Source: Phenylobacterium sp. | GTDB lineage: Bacteria; Pseudomonadota; Alphaproteobacteria; Caulobacterales; Caulobacteraceae | Reading direction: 5' to 3' | DNA: 38,925 nt | Assembly (NCBI RefSeq): GCF_025934275.1 | Contig: NZ_JAICYI010000032.1 | Span: 1 to 38,925, forward strand | Shown: positions 1 through 7,554 of the stretch, in pieces | Numbering within the stretch: the first letter of the stretch is position 1 | Layout of the letters: every line of letters starts with the position of its first letter | Translations under genes and position numbers: made by a program | The notes under the pieces: generated by a model | Seen by the model: only the letters and a program-made list of their open reading frames with translations | Told to the model about the DNA's origin: nothing | Databases searched by the model: none

Positions 1-791
1 GTGGTGAGAATGATGAAGAAGGCGATCAGATTGGAGGCCCCCATGCCGACAAGGGTGTCCCACTCGATGCGGCGCAGCTCGGCCTTGGCGCGACGCCCGT
101 CCCGGATCAGAGGCCGTTGGTGCTTGGCCTCTTCATCCTCCACCTCCTCCGAGCTTTGCCAGAAGAACAGGTAGGGGCTGATGGTGGTGCCGAAGACCCC
201 CACCACGACGACGATCCAACCGCCGTCGGGAAGCTGAGGCAGGACGGTGCGGATCGCCACCTCCGCCCAATCGATGTGCACCGCGAACACCACCGCCACG
301 TAGGCGAACAGCGACATGGTCAGCCACTTCAGGAAGCTGACGTAGCGATGGTAGGGCACAAACACCTGCAGGATCAGCGACACCGCGGCGAAGGCGAGTG
401 TGAGGAGGTGCTGGTCGAGACCGCTCACGAGCCGGCCGGCCGCGCCCATCGCCGCCAGGTCCGCACCGATGTTGATCGTATTGGCCACGAACAGCAGGAG
501 CGCCAGCCCCATCACCAGCGGTCGCGGAAAGACCTCGGCGAGATTGGTCGCCAGACCGTGGCCCGTGACTCGGCCGATCCGCGCGCTGATGGACTGGATC
601 GCCACCATGAGGGGGTAGGTGAGCGCCACGGTCCAGAGCATGTTGACGCCGAACTGTGCGCCGGCCTGGGAATAGGTGGCGATGCCGCTCGGATCGTCAT
701 CTGCGGCGCCGGTGATCAGACCGGGCCCGAGGCGGCTGAACACGCGCAGCACCCGGTTCCGGGTACGGCCGGATGCGCGGCGCCGGCTCAA
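1..791 (-). CDS. Nramp-like divalent metal ion transporter, C-terminus cut by window edge
   Basis: This is an integral membrane protein of the Nramp (COG1914) fold, predicted to move divalent metal ions across the inner membrane. About 263 codons are present, and the gene runs off the left edge (family length is usually 400 or more). The reading frame shows LGPGLITGAADDDPSGIATY in the first membrane helix and GTTISPYLFFWQSSEE further on. Classical Nramp proteins carry DPGN in helix 1 and MPHN in helix 6; here these read DPSG and SPYL, so ion selectivity may differ from Mn/Fe transporters. The start is uncertain. No ATG lies in frame nearby. I used TTG at 791; GTG at 752 is an alternative. An out-of-frame ATG at 823 has the best ribosome binding site (GGGGAG) but meets a stop after 11 codons. 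The gene lies 107 bases downstream of the molybdoenzyme gene on the same strand. Family call is firm; substrate is not. Confidence 0.85.
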   Translation of the reverse strand, partial: MSRRRASGRTRNRVLRVFSRLGPGLITGAADDDPSGIATYSQAGAQFGVNMLWTVALTYPLMVAIQSISARIGRVTGHGLATNLAEVFPRPLVMGLALLLFVANTINIGADLAAMGAAGRLVSGLDQHLLTLAFAAVSLILQVFVPYHRYVSFLKWLTMSLFAYVAVVFAVHIDWAEVAIRTVLPQLPDGGWIVVVVGVFGTTISPYLFFWQSSEEVEDEEAKHQRPLIRDGRRAKAELRRIEWDTLVGMGASNLIAFFIILT

Positions 792-898
792 CCGGGCTGG
801 ACCTGACGTTTTGCCGATGTCATGCGGTTCTCCCCGCCAAGACTCGCTCCGGCGGTGAGGTTGCGGGCAGTCACCAGGCGGCGCAAGCCGGCCCCGCT

Positions 899-1675
899 TC
901 AAATCCCGGCGTACCACTCGTAGCCGCGATCTTCCCAGAAGCCGCCCCGGCCACGGGAGATGTGGGAGAAGTCCTCCACCGCCTCCAGGCGCATCACGTA
1001 CTTGGCCTGCTTGTAGCCGAGCTGGCGCTCGACCCGCAGACGGACCGGCGCCCCGTTCTCGACCGGCAGCGGTCGGTCGTTCAGCTCATAGGCCAGCAGG
1101 GTTTGCGGATGGTAGGCGTCGATCAGGTCGATGCTCTCGTAATATTGCCCCGTGCCGTCGAGGGTCTGCTCGAGCGTGTCGGCGCAGTGCAGCACGATGT
1201 AGCGGGCGTTGCGCTTCAGACCCGCCAGATCGAGCAGCGGCCCCATGCGGGCGCCGGTCCACTTGCCGATGCAGGACCAGCCCTCCACGCAGTCGTGGCG
1301 GGTGATCTGGGTGCGCGCGGGCAGCTTCCGAAGATCGGCCAGGCCGAGCGAGAGCGGCTTGTCGACCAGCCCGTCGACGAGGAGCTTCCAGTCGGCGAAT
1401 CCGTTGGCCTTGTGCGCGAGGTACTCCGGATCGTCCGGATTCGTCGAGCCGTTCGGCTTGAACACCTTGGAGATGTCGGCCGGCGTGAACTCCCGGGCCA
1501 ACGCCTTGCGGTCGAGGATGAGCCGCTGGGCGCGCCGGGTCAGCCCTTCAGCGCCCTGCAGGACCGCCAGCGACTTCGGGTTCTCGGTGAGCCTGTCGCA
1601 GCCCGCGAGCCACAGCCCGCCGAGCGAGACGGCCGCGGCCCTGAGCCAGCTGCGACGGTCGGTTTCCCGGGTCAT
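899..1675 (-). CDS. Periplasmic molybdopterin-dependent oxidoreductase (sulfite oxidase fold), Tat lipoprotein
   Basis: This is a 258-residue enzyme of the sulfite oxidase/MsrP (YedY) molybdopterin-binding family. The N-terminus has a twin-arginine motif (RRSWLR, residues 7-12) followed by a lipobox ending LAGC at Cys26, so it is likely exported folded by Tat and then lipid-anchored. Asp27 follows the lipidated Cys, which in enteric bacteria favours retention in the inner membrane. The sequence HDCVEGWS places the expected molybdenum ligand at Cys129. Its ATG overlaps the stop of the upstream cytochrome b561 gene by four bases (ATGA), so the two are probably translationally coupled, with b561 as electron donor or acceptor. 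The partner is not MsrQ-like, so a methionine sulfoxide substrate should not be assumed; the substrate is unknown. Confidence 0.88.
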   Translation of the reverse strand: MTRETDRRSWLRAAAVSLGGLWLAGCDRLTENPKSLAVLQGAEGLTRRAQRLILDRKALAREFTPADISKVFKPNGSTNPDDPEYLAHKANGFADWKLLVDGLVDKPLSLGLADLRKLPARTQITRHDCVEGWSCIGKWTGARMGPLLDLAGLKRNARYIVLHCADTLEQTLDGTGQYYESIDLIDAYHPQTLLAYELNDRPLPVENGAPVRLRVERQLGYKQAKYVMRLEAVEDFSHISRGRGGFWEDRGYEWYAGI

Positions 1676-2520
1676 TCCGCGTCTCCCTCGACCTCGATGG
1701 CGTAGCGGCCGGTGATCATCGAGCGGATGTTGTTCCACGTGCCCGAGGCCACCACCATGGCCAGGTGGACGAGGACGAAGAGCACGATCAGCGAGGCCGT
1801 GATGAAGTGGATGGAGCGGGCGGACTGGCGCCCGCCGAACAGATCCAGCAGCCATGGCGCGGCGGCGTCGAAGCCCGGCGACATGGTGAGTCCGGTGGCC
1901 ACCATCAGCGGCAACAGGATGAAGATCACCCCGAGATAGGCGCCCTTCTGCAGGATGTTGTAGGTCCTGGCCTCTTCGCCCTTCGGGAACTTCAGCTTCG
2001 CGTGGATGAGGATCTCATGCCACACGTGCGCCGGCTTCAGCTGCGAGGCCCTCGGCCACAGGTCGCGCGGGATGTGCCGGTTGAGGAAGCTCAGCGCCAG
2101 ATACACCAGCCCGTTGATAACCAGGAGCCAGGCGAAGAAGAAGTGCCAGCGCCGCCCGTCGGCCAGGTCGCGGTAGCTCGGCACGGTCGCCCAGGCGGGG
2201 AAGCCGCGCGGTTCGGCCTTGTCGCCGCGGCCCGAGAACCCGAAGAGGCCGGTGGTCACGAACCGCTTGCCGGCGATGGTGGTGACGCCGATCGGCTGGC
2301 CGTTCCTTTCCCCGGCGTCCATGGCGAGCCACGGCCGGTCGAAGTGGGACTTGGCGCCCCAGTAGAGCGCCGGATGGGCGTTGAAGATCTGCAGCCCACT
2401 CATCAGCATCAGGCTGACCGCCAGCACGTTGATCCAGTGGGTGATCCGGGTGACCAGCGCATGCCGCGGCACCAGGAGCTTCGCACGTCTGCCCGCAGGC
2501 GTGGCCGTCATCGCCGTCAT
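1672..2520 (-). CDS. Cytochrome b561-family membrane subunit
   Basis: This is a 282-residue membrane cytochrome of the b561/formate dehydrogenase gamma type, likely passing electrons between the quinone pool and the periplasmic molybdoenzyme encoded next. Four or so hydrophobic segments are visible, with candidate haem-ligand histidines in RHALVTRITHWINVLAV near the N-terminus, in RRWHFFFAW and in SARSIHFITASLIVLFVLVH. A hydrophilic insert of about 70 residues separates the first segment from the second. The ATG at 2520 was chosen over longer upstream starts because GGGGAGGA lies just before it and the b561 domain begins immediately after. It is the first gene of the b561-molybdoenzyme pair and is divergent from the small gene at 2672. 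Confidence 0.87.
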   Translation of the reverse strand: MTAMTATPAGRRAKLLVPRHALVTRITHWINVLAVSLMLMSGLQIFNAHPALYWGAKSHFDRPWLAMDAGERNGQPIGVTTIAGKRFVTTGLFGFSGRGDKAEPRGFPAWATVPSYRDLADGRRWHFFFAWLLVINGLVYLALSFLNRHIPRDLWPRASQLKPAHVWHEILIHAKLKFPKGEEARTYNILQKGAYLGVIFILLPLMVATGLTMSPGFDAAAPWLLDLFGGRQSARSIHFITASLIVLFVLVHLAMVVASGTWNNIRSMITGRYAIEVEGDAE

Positions 2521-2671
2521 CGCATCCTCCCCCGCGGCAGTGTGGCACAGGCGATCTCCGCGGGCGACCTGTCCCTGAGGCGACATACGGCTGGTCTGCT
2601 CGGACGGATGCACGCCTGAGGGAACGCGACCCGTCGGCTGCGATTTTCCGTGAACCTGGAGGACCAGCAGC

Positions 2672-2926
2672 ATGGCCGAAGACCGCAAATACCCGGAGCC
2701 CTCGCAGCCCAAGCCGGAGCGCTATCCCTCGGTCCGCCAGGACGAGGCGGTGGAGCGCACGGGACGCGGCGAGGAAGTTGCCGGCGAGCGCCGGACGTAC
2801 GATCCGCGCGCCGATGCGCCCACTCCCAACGGCCGCGAGTCCAAGCCCGACGGCAAGGTCGCGCCGGCGACGAACCAGGGCCCGCAGGGTCCGGAGGGCG
2901 ATCCCGCCGAGGGCAAGCGCCGCTAG
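2672..2926 (+). CDS. Small hydrophilic proline- and charge-rich protein of unknown function
   Basis: This 84-residue protein has no signal peptide, membrane segment or cysteine. It is almost entirely polar, with many Pro, Glu, Arg, Gly and Lys residues, and is probably disordered. I do not recognise a family. Support for it being real is a GGAGG-containing ribosome site about ten bases before the ATG, coding-like composition, and a fit between its neighbours: its TAG stop overlaps the TAG of the convergent hydrolase gene within one CTAG. It is divergent from the cytochrome b561 gene across a 151-base spacer. Confidence 0.65.
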   Translation: MAEDRKYPEPSQPKPERYPSVRQDEAVERTGRGEEVAGERRTYDPRADAPTPNGRESKPDGKVAPATNQGPQGPEGDPAEGKRR

Positions 2927-3804
2927 CCGATCGCGGCGAACCGCAGCGTGTGGGCGACCACGTCCGGCCGCTCCATGGGCAGGAAATGGGTGGTCTCTGG
3001 GACGACCTCGATGAAGATCCGCCCTGTCTCAGCGAGCTCGGCCTCCTCGCCCTCGATACGGCAGGTGGAAGCGATCGCCGCGCGACGGATGTCGATCGGA
3101 CAGCGGCTCTCCCGGAAGGCCGTCCAGGGATCAAAATTGTGGGTGCGGAAGTTCGAGGCTTCCCACTCGGGCGTGCAGGAGAGCGTCACGCCGCCTTCGG
3201 GCGCCTGGCGGAATCCCGCCTCCACGTAATCGGCGATCTGCGCCGGGCTCCATGTCCGGAAGGCGCCGCGGCCGGCGTAAGCCTCGCGGGCGGCCGCCTT
3301 GCTCGGGAAATTCGCGCGCCGCCGGAGTGCGCCCTCGACCAGCGGCGAGCGCACGGGCTCGGCCATCTCGCGCAGCGCCTCGCGCGGCATGATCACGGGA
3401 TCGAACAAGGCCAGCCGTTTCACGCGCGCCGGCGCCTGGGCCGCGACCAGCAGGCTCGAAGTCCCGCCCATGGAATGACCCGCCAGGACCACCGGCCCGT
3501 CGGTGGCCGCCTCCAGGAAGGCGAGCAGGTCCTCGCGGAACTCGCTCCAGCCGTCGCGCCCCTCGATCACCGTCGGCAGGCGGCTCAGGCCATGGCCGCG
3601 CAGGTCAATGGCCAGGATGCGCAGCTCGGCGGCGAGCGGGCTCAGGATGCTGCGGTAGGTGCGGGCGTTGAAGCCGTTCGCGTGGGAGAAGACGATGTCG
3701 ACAGGCCGGGCCGGCGGCCCGAAGTCGAGGAACGCCATCTCGCCGCCGCGGCTGGGCAGGCTCACCCGCCGCTCGCGCGGCTCACAGTCGACCTTGGCGT
3801 CCAT
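2923..3804 (-). CDS. Alpha/beta hydrolase
   Basis: This is a 293-residue hydrolase of the alpha/beta fold. Visible landmarks are the oxyanion-strand segment IVFSHANGFNARTY (about 37-50), the DLRGHG segment (67-72), the nucleophile elbow GHSMGG with Ser111, and a C-terminal THFLPMERP carrying the likely catalytic His273. No signal peptide is seen, so it should act in the cytoplasm on an ester- or amide-type substrate that cannot be named. The ATG at 3804 was chosen because GGAGGG lies three bases upstream; longer in-frame starts would overlap the divergent DUF488 gene. It shares its stop region with the small gene at 2672-2926. Confidence 0.88.
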   Translation of the reverse strand: MDAKVDCEPRERRVSLPSRGGEMAFLDFGPPARPVDIVFSHANGFNARTYRSILSPLAAELRILAIDLRGHGLSRLPTVIEGRDGWSEFREDLLAFLEAATDGPVVLAGHSMGGTSSLLVAAQAPARVKRLALFDPVIMPREALREMAEPVRSPLVEGALRRRANFPSKAAAREAYAGRGAFRTWSPAQIADYVEAGFRQAPEGGVTLSCTPEWEASNFRTHNFDPWTAFRESRCPIDIRRAAIASTCRIEGEEAELAETGRIFIEVVPETTHFLPMERPDVVAHTLRFAAIG

Positions 3805-3856
3805 GGACCCTCCGACCCCGGACCCCATATAGGTTTGACGCTGCGGAGGAAAACCC

Positions 3857-4291
3857 ATGAAACCGCTTGCGACCATCGGCTACGAGCACGCCACCCAGCC
3901 TGACGTCATCGCGCGGCTGAAGACGGCCAAGGTCGAGGTCGTGGTGGACGTCCGCGCGGTGGCCGCCTCGCGACGTGCCGGGTTCTCCAAGACCGTCCTG
4001 GCCGCCAGCCTCGCCGAAGCCGGCATCGACTACGTGCACCTGCGCGAGCTCGGGACCCCGAAGCCGGGCCGCGACGCCGTGCGCCACGGCCGGATAGGCG
4101 AGATGGAACAGATCTACGCGGCGCACCTTAAGGAGCCGGCCGCCCAGTTGCAGCTGGCCCAGGCCGTCGACATCGCCAAGGACCGCAAGGCCGCGCTGCT
4201 CTGCTACGAGGCCGATCCTGCCCACTGCCACCGCACCATCGTCGCGCATGAGATCCGCTCGGCGACCGGCTGCCGGATCGAGAATCTCTGA
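3857..4291 (+). CDS. DUF488 family protein
   Basis: This 144-residue protein matches the DUF488 family: it opens with TIGYEHATQPDVIARL, has the DVRAVAASRRAGFSK segment around residues 31-45 and the family hallmark LLCYEADPAHCHR near residues 114-126. The biochemical role of DUF488 is not established; the paired Cys/His residues in the hallmark are suggestive of metal binding or catalysis, which is inference. It has a strong ribosome site (GGAGG) and is divergent from the hydrolase gene across 52 bases. It converges on the pentapeptide-repeat gene with only 12 bases between stops. Confidence 0.88.
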   Translation: MKPLATIGYEHATQPDVIARLKTAKVEVVVDVRAVAASRRAGFSKTVLAASLAEAGIDYVHLRELGTPKPGRDAVRHGRIGEMEQIYAAHLKEPAAQLQLAQAVDIAKDRKAALLCYEADPAHCHRTIVAHEIRSATGCRIENL

Positions 4292-4303
4292 CTTGTCGGT
4301 CCG

Positions 4304-5518
4304 CTAAAGCTCCAGCTCCGCCCCGGCGAGGTCGCAGCCGGCGAGCTTGGCCTGGCTGAGGTCGGCCTCCAGGAACCGCGCCCGGCGCGCCTGGGCGCCG
4401 CGCAGGTCGGCGCCGCGCAGGCAGGCGCGGGTGAGATCGGTGCGCACGAAGCGGCCCTCGGAAATCATCAACGGGCCTAGCTTGGCGCCGCGCAGATCGG
4501 CGCGGGTGAACTGCGCGTCCATCAGCTTGGCGCCGCGCAGGTCGGCCTCCTTGAGGTCGGCTCCGCGGAAGTCGCAGCCGGAGAGGTCCGCGCCCTGCAG
4601 CTCCGCCCGCTGCATGTCGAGGCCGAAGAATACCGAGCCCGGGGCGATCAGGCCGGTGAGCCTGCGTCCGCGCAGCGAGCGTATCGGCCGGAAGTCCACC
4701 GTCTCCATGGCGACCACCGCGCCCTGCCGCGCCTGGGTGTCGCAATAGAGCTCGTGATCGGCCAGCACCTCGTCGAGGGCGCGGTCGTCCACGTAGACGA
4801 TCGGCGGCGGGCCCCGCAGCACCTCGGTCATGTCCACGTCGTCGAGGCGCGCCTGCTCCAGATTGGCGCCGGCCACCACGGTCCGCTTCATCGAGGCGCC
4901 CGACAGGTCCGCCCCGCCGAGGTCCGCACCCGAAAGGTCGGCCCCGTCCAGCACCGCCCGCGCCAGGCGCGCACCCGAGAGCATCGCTCCGGCCAGGTTG
5001 GCGTCGGTGAAGTCGCAGGCCATGGCGATGGTCGAGGTCATCTGGGCGCCCGCGAGGTTGGCGCCGTGCAGGATGGCGTAGGTCAGCTCGCCCGGCCGAT
5101 GCTCGTGACGCAGGATGCGGAAGCCGTCGAGCTTGTCCTGCAGCGCGATGCGGCCTTCGCGAAGGTCGCAGCCGGCGAGCTCGGCTCCGGCGAGGTTGGC
5201 GCCGCGAAGGCAGGCGCCGCGCAGGTCCGCCCGCTTGAAGCTGGCGCGCCTGAGGTCGGCCTCCCTGAGGTCGGCGCCGAACAGGATGGCGCGGGCGAGG
5301 TTCACCCCCGCCATCGAGGCGCCGGCGAGCTTCGCTCCCGCCAGGTCGGCCTCGCGCAGGTCGAGCCCTTCCAGCGAGCAGTTCGAGAGATCCGCGTAGG
5401 TCAGGCTGAGGCGCCGCGCCCCCGAGCGCCCGGCCAGGTAACGTTGATGCGCCTCGACCGCTTCACGCAGGTTCTGCGGGTCGAGCGCCAGATGGTAGGG
5501 TTGAGCTTGCGAGGACAT
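4304..5518 (-). CDS. Pentapeptide-repeat protein with two beta-helix modules
   Basis: This 404-residue protein is dominated by A(D/N)LXX pentapeptide repeats, which fold as a right-handed quadrilateral beta-helix. Repeats cover roughly residues 41-122, 145-232 and 297-404. The block is broken by a short non-repeat loop (about 123-144) and a longer insert (about 233-296). The N-terminal segment LREAVEAHQRYLAGRSGARR (17-36) and the insert segment LDEVLADHELYCDTQARQGA (248-267) look like two copies of the same helical cap, so the protein appears to be two fused modules. No signal peptide or membrane segment is seen. Some relatives (Qnr, MfpA) mimic DNA and bind gyrase, but most have no known role, and nothing here argues specifically for gyrase. 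The start is supported by the conserved cap beginning soon after it. Confidence 0.92.
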   Translation of the reverse strand: MSSQAQPYHLALDPQNLREAVEAHQRYLAGRSGARRLSLTYADLSNCSLEGLDLREADLAGAKLAGASMAGVNLARAILFGADLREADLRRASFKRADLRGACLRGANLAGAELAGCDLREGRIALQDKLDGFRILRHEHRPGELTYAILHGANLAGAQMTSTIAMACDFTDANLAGAMLSGARLARAVLDGADLSGADLGGADLSGASMKRTVVAGANLEQARLDDVDMTEVLRGPPPIVYVDDRALDEVLADHELYCDTQARQGAVVAMETVDFRPIRSLRGRRLTGLIAPGSVFFGLDMQRAELQGADLSGCDFRGADLKEADLRGAKLMDAQFTRADLRGAKLGPLMISEGRFVRTDLTRACLRGADLRGAQARRARFLEADLSQAKLAGCDLAGAELEL

Positions 5519-5631
5519 CGGAACCTTCAGCTTCCGACACTGCCGCTCGCGCGCTTAAGGAACGGTTGCCCCACGGCCGGAAATAACCACGTTCCGCCGG
5601 CGTGCCTGCGAGCGGCGCTCAGCAATGAGAG

Positions 5632-6312
5632 CTATTTGCCCGAGGTGGAATCGCCTCGGGTGGCGGCCGCGATCAGAGCGCCGATGCGGTCGGTCGAATC
5701 CGCCGCCTGGCTCAGGATGTTCATCGGGCCCGCGCCCGGCCGCACCGCAGCGGCCATCTGGCTCGCCGCCGACTGGGCCATGTTGATCGCCGCGTTCTCG
5801 GCCTTGGTGAACCCGGTCGAGGCCAGCACCCGCGCCTGGGCGTCCGGATAGATGAAGCCGTAGGTCGGATAGGTCGAGCCGCCCATGTCGCGGTTAGGGT
5901 CGTACCAGACCTTCACCATGCTCCAGTCGCCGGCCGGCGAGACGTCGATCAGGGTCACGTCCTTCTCGATCTTGCCGCGCGAGCCGTCGATCGGCGACCA
6001 GTTGGCGTGGGTGATCTGGATGACGCGGTCGGTCAGCACCTGGGTGACCACCGCCACGTGGCCCAGCCGCATCCGCTGGGTCGGCTTGAAGCACAGGACC
6101 GCGCCCGCCTTGGGCTGGAAGCCCTCCTGGTAGCGGCCCACGGCCTGCTTCCACCAGGTATAGGCGTCGCCGAAGATCTGGATGCCGGACATGACGCGGG
6201 CGAACTGGGCGCACTGCCAGTAGGTCTCCGCGATCGCGCCCGCTGACGGCGCGAGGCTCAGAACGGCCGCGACGGCCAGAGAGCCCCAGAGGGTCCTCGG
6301 TCGCTTCAGCAT
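5632..6312 (-). CDS. Exported CHAP-domain protein (putative peptidoglycan amidase/endopeptidase)
   Basis: This 226-residue protein has a signal peptide (about residues 1-28: basic MLKRPR, a hydrophobic core, then SAGA) followed by a CHAP domain of the NlpC/P60-like cysteine peptidase clan. Likely catalytic residues are Cys34 in YWQCAQFARV, His85 in LGHVAVV and Asn104 in THANW. CHAP enzymes cut peptidoglycan amide bonds, so a role in cell-wall remodelling in the periplasm is probable. The C-terminal third (about 160-226) is Ala/Ser-rich and has no recognised domain. The gene stands alone, with the AT-rich region at 6313-6753 upstream and the pentapeptide-repeat gene 113 bases downstream. GGGGAG about ten bases upstream of the ATG supports the start. 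Confidence 0.88.
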   Translation of the reverse strand: MLKRPRTLWGSLAVAAVLSLAPSAGAIAETYWQCAQFARVMSGIQIFGDAYTWWKQAVGRYQEGFQPKAGAVLCFKPTQRMRLGHVAVVTQVLTDRVIQITHANWSPIDGSRGKIEKDVTLIDVSPAGDWSMVKVWYDPNRDMGGSTYPTYGFIYPDAQARVLASTGFTKAENAAINMAQSAASQMAAAVRPGAGPMNILSQAADSTDRIGALIAAATRGDSTSGK

Positions 6313-6753
6313 GTTGTGGGCACTCCCCGACTACGGGCTAAGCCATAACCCTTACGCGGCAACGGTGAAAAGAGCGTTTAGATTGATTCGCTCACGCCTG
6401 CCGTGCGTCATTCCGAGGGCTCAAGCTACGGGCAAGGTGAATATCGATTCCTTGGTTCATATTAGATCGATACAGATTTGCTATTTTCCTCGCGAGGAAG
6501 GAAGCAACACACCTAAGTTCCCGTACAGTACTTAAAATCATCTGTTTCTTGAATGACGGATTTCTATTTTTCACCTAACCATCGGTTCTGGTTACCTGAG
6601 ATCACAAGTACGTAACGCGTTGAAACAGTCGCATTCGGGACCAAAAGCCACGCTATTCAGCGCGGCTGGACGGGATGCCGCACCGGCTTCACAAAAATGC
6701 GAGCTTGGCCGCGGAGCGGGTCGCCGCGGCGTTCGGGGCGGACAGGAGAGGAC
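6313..6753. other. AT-rich non-coding region between CHAP and TerC genes
   Basis: This 441-base stretch holds no convincing gene. Its middle part (about 6340-6640) is visibly AT-rich, near 40-45% G+C by eye against roughly 70% around it. It contains a 14-base perfect palindrome (6486-6499), two GANTC sites (6385-6389, 6446-6450) that CcrM would methylate if present, and a TAACC/GGTTA inverted pair around 6577-6596. It must carry the divergent promoters of the CHAP gene and terC. A 60-codon open frame on the minus strand (6392-6574) lacks a recognisable product. Confidence 0.6.
6486..6499. repeat. 14-base perfect palindrome
   Basis: The sequence TTCCTCGCGAGGAA is its own reverse complement. 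It sits inside the AT-rich spacer between two divergent genes, 174 bases from the CHAP start and 255 from terC. It is a candidate operator for a dimeric regulator; no regulator is identified. Confidence 0.5.
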
Positions 6754-7554
6754 ATGGCGGATATCGCGGCGCTCGTCGCCAGCCCGGAGGCCTGGGCGGC
6801 GCTCCTCACCCTGATCGTCATGGAGGTGGTGCTGGGTGTCGACAACCTGGTGTTCGTCGCCATCCTCTCCAACAAGCTGCCCCCCGCCGACCGCGGGCGC
6901 GCGCGCCGGCTGGGCATCGGCCTGGCCCTGCTGCTGAGGCTCGCCCTGCTCTCCGGCATAGCTTTCATCGTGGGATTGACGCAGCCGGTCCTGACCCTTC
7001 CGTTCGCCGCGCCGCTGGACGCCAAGGGGCAGCCGGTGGTCGACCTCGCCTTCTCCTGGCGCGATCTGATCCTCCTGTCCGGGGGGCTGTTCCTGGTGTG
7101 GAAGGCGACCACCGAAATCCACCACGCGGTCGATCCCGCGCCTTCGGACGACCTGCTCGACAAGCGAGCCGCGGGCTCGCTCGGCTTCGCCGCAGCCATC
7201 GTCCAGATCCTCGCGCTCGACGTGGTCTTCTCGATCGATTCCATCCTGACCGCCGTCGGCATGACCGAGCACCTGCCGATCATGATGGCCGCGGTGGTGA
7301 TCGCGGTCGCGCTGATGCTCGTCGCTTCGGGCCCGCTCGCCCGCTTCATCCACGACAACCCGACGGTGGTTATGCTGGCGCTGGGCTTCCTGCTGCTGAT
7401 CGGCGCGACGCTCATCGCCGACGGCTTCGGCATGCATGTGCCGAAGGGCTACATCTACGCCGCCATGACGTTCTCGGGCGCGGTGGAGGCTCTGAACATC
7501 GCCGCGCGCCGGAGGGCGGCGCGGAAAGCGGCGCCCGATCAGAGGAAGCTGTAA
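6754..7554 (+). CDS. TerC family integral membrane protein
   Basis: This is a 266-residue membrane protein of the TerC family with about seven hydrophobic segments. Two family signatures with acidic residues inside the membrane are visible: [17 protein letters not shown] near the N-terminus and [17 protein letters not shown] in the middle. TerC-type proteins are tied to tellurite resistance in plasmid clusters and, in several bacteria, to metal (manganese) export that supports metalation of secreted enzymes; the role here is inferred only. No other ter genes are nearby, so tellurite resistance should not be assumed. The ATG at 6754 follows AGGAGAGG closely. It converges on priA, and the two coding ends overlap by 16 bases. 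Confidence 0.9.
   Translation: MADIAALVASPEAWAALLTLIVMEVVLGVDNLVFVAILSNKLPPADRGRARRLGIGLALLLRLALLSGIAFIVGLTQPVLTLPFAAPLDAKGQPVVDLAFSWRDLILLSGGLFLVWKATTEIHHAVDPAPSDDLLDKRAAGSLGFAAAIVQILALDVVFSIDSILTAVGMTEHLPIMMAAVVIAVALMLVASGPLARFIHDNPTVVMLALGFLLLIGATLIADGFGMHVPKGYIYAAMTFSGAVEALNIAARRRAARKAAPDQRKL

Noticed and set aside
4304..5518. Regular short repeats that could suggest a CRISPR array or satellite.
   Set aside because: The periodicity is that of a coding pentapeptide repeat (15 bases) in one open frame; there are no conserved repeats with unique spacers.
6392..6574. A 60-codon minus-strand open frame in the AT-rich spacer.
   Set aside because: No convincing ribosome site, no family resemblance, and AT-rich composition unlike the other genes. 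Kept as part of the non-coding region.
6754..7554. Tellurite-resistance island suggested by terC.
   Set aside because: No terA, B, D, E, F or Z genes occur nearby; an isolated TerC-family gene is common and probably housekeeping.
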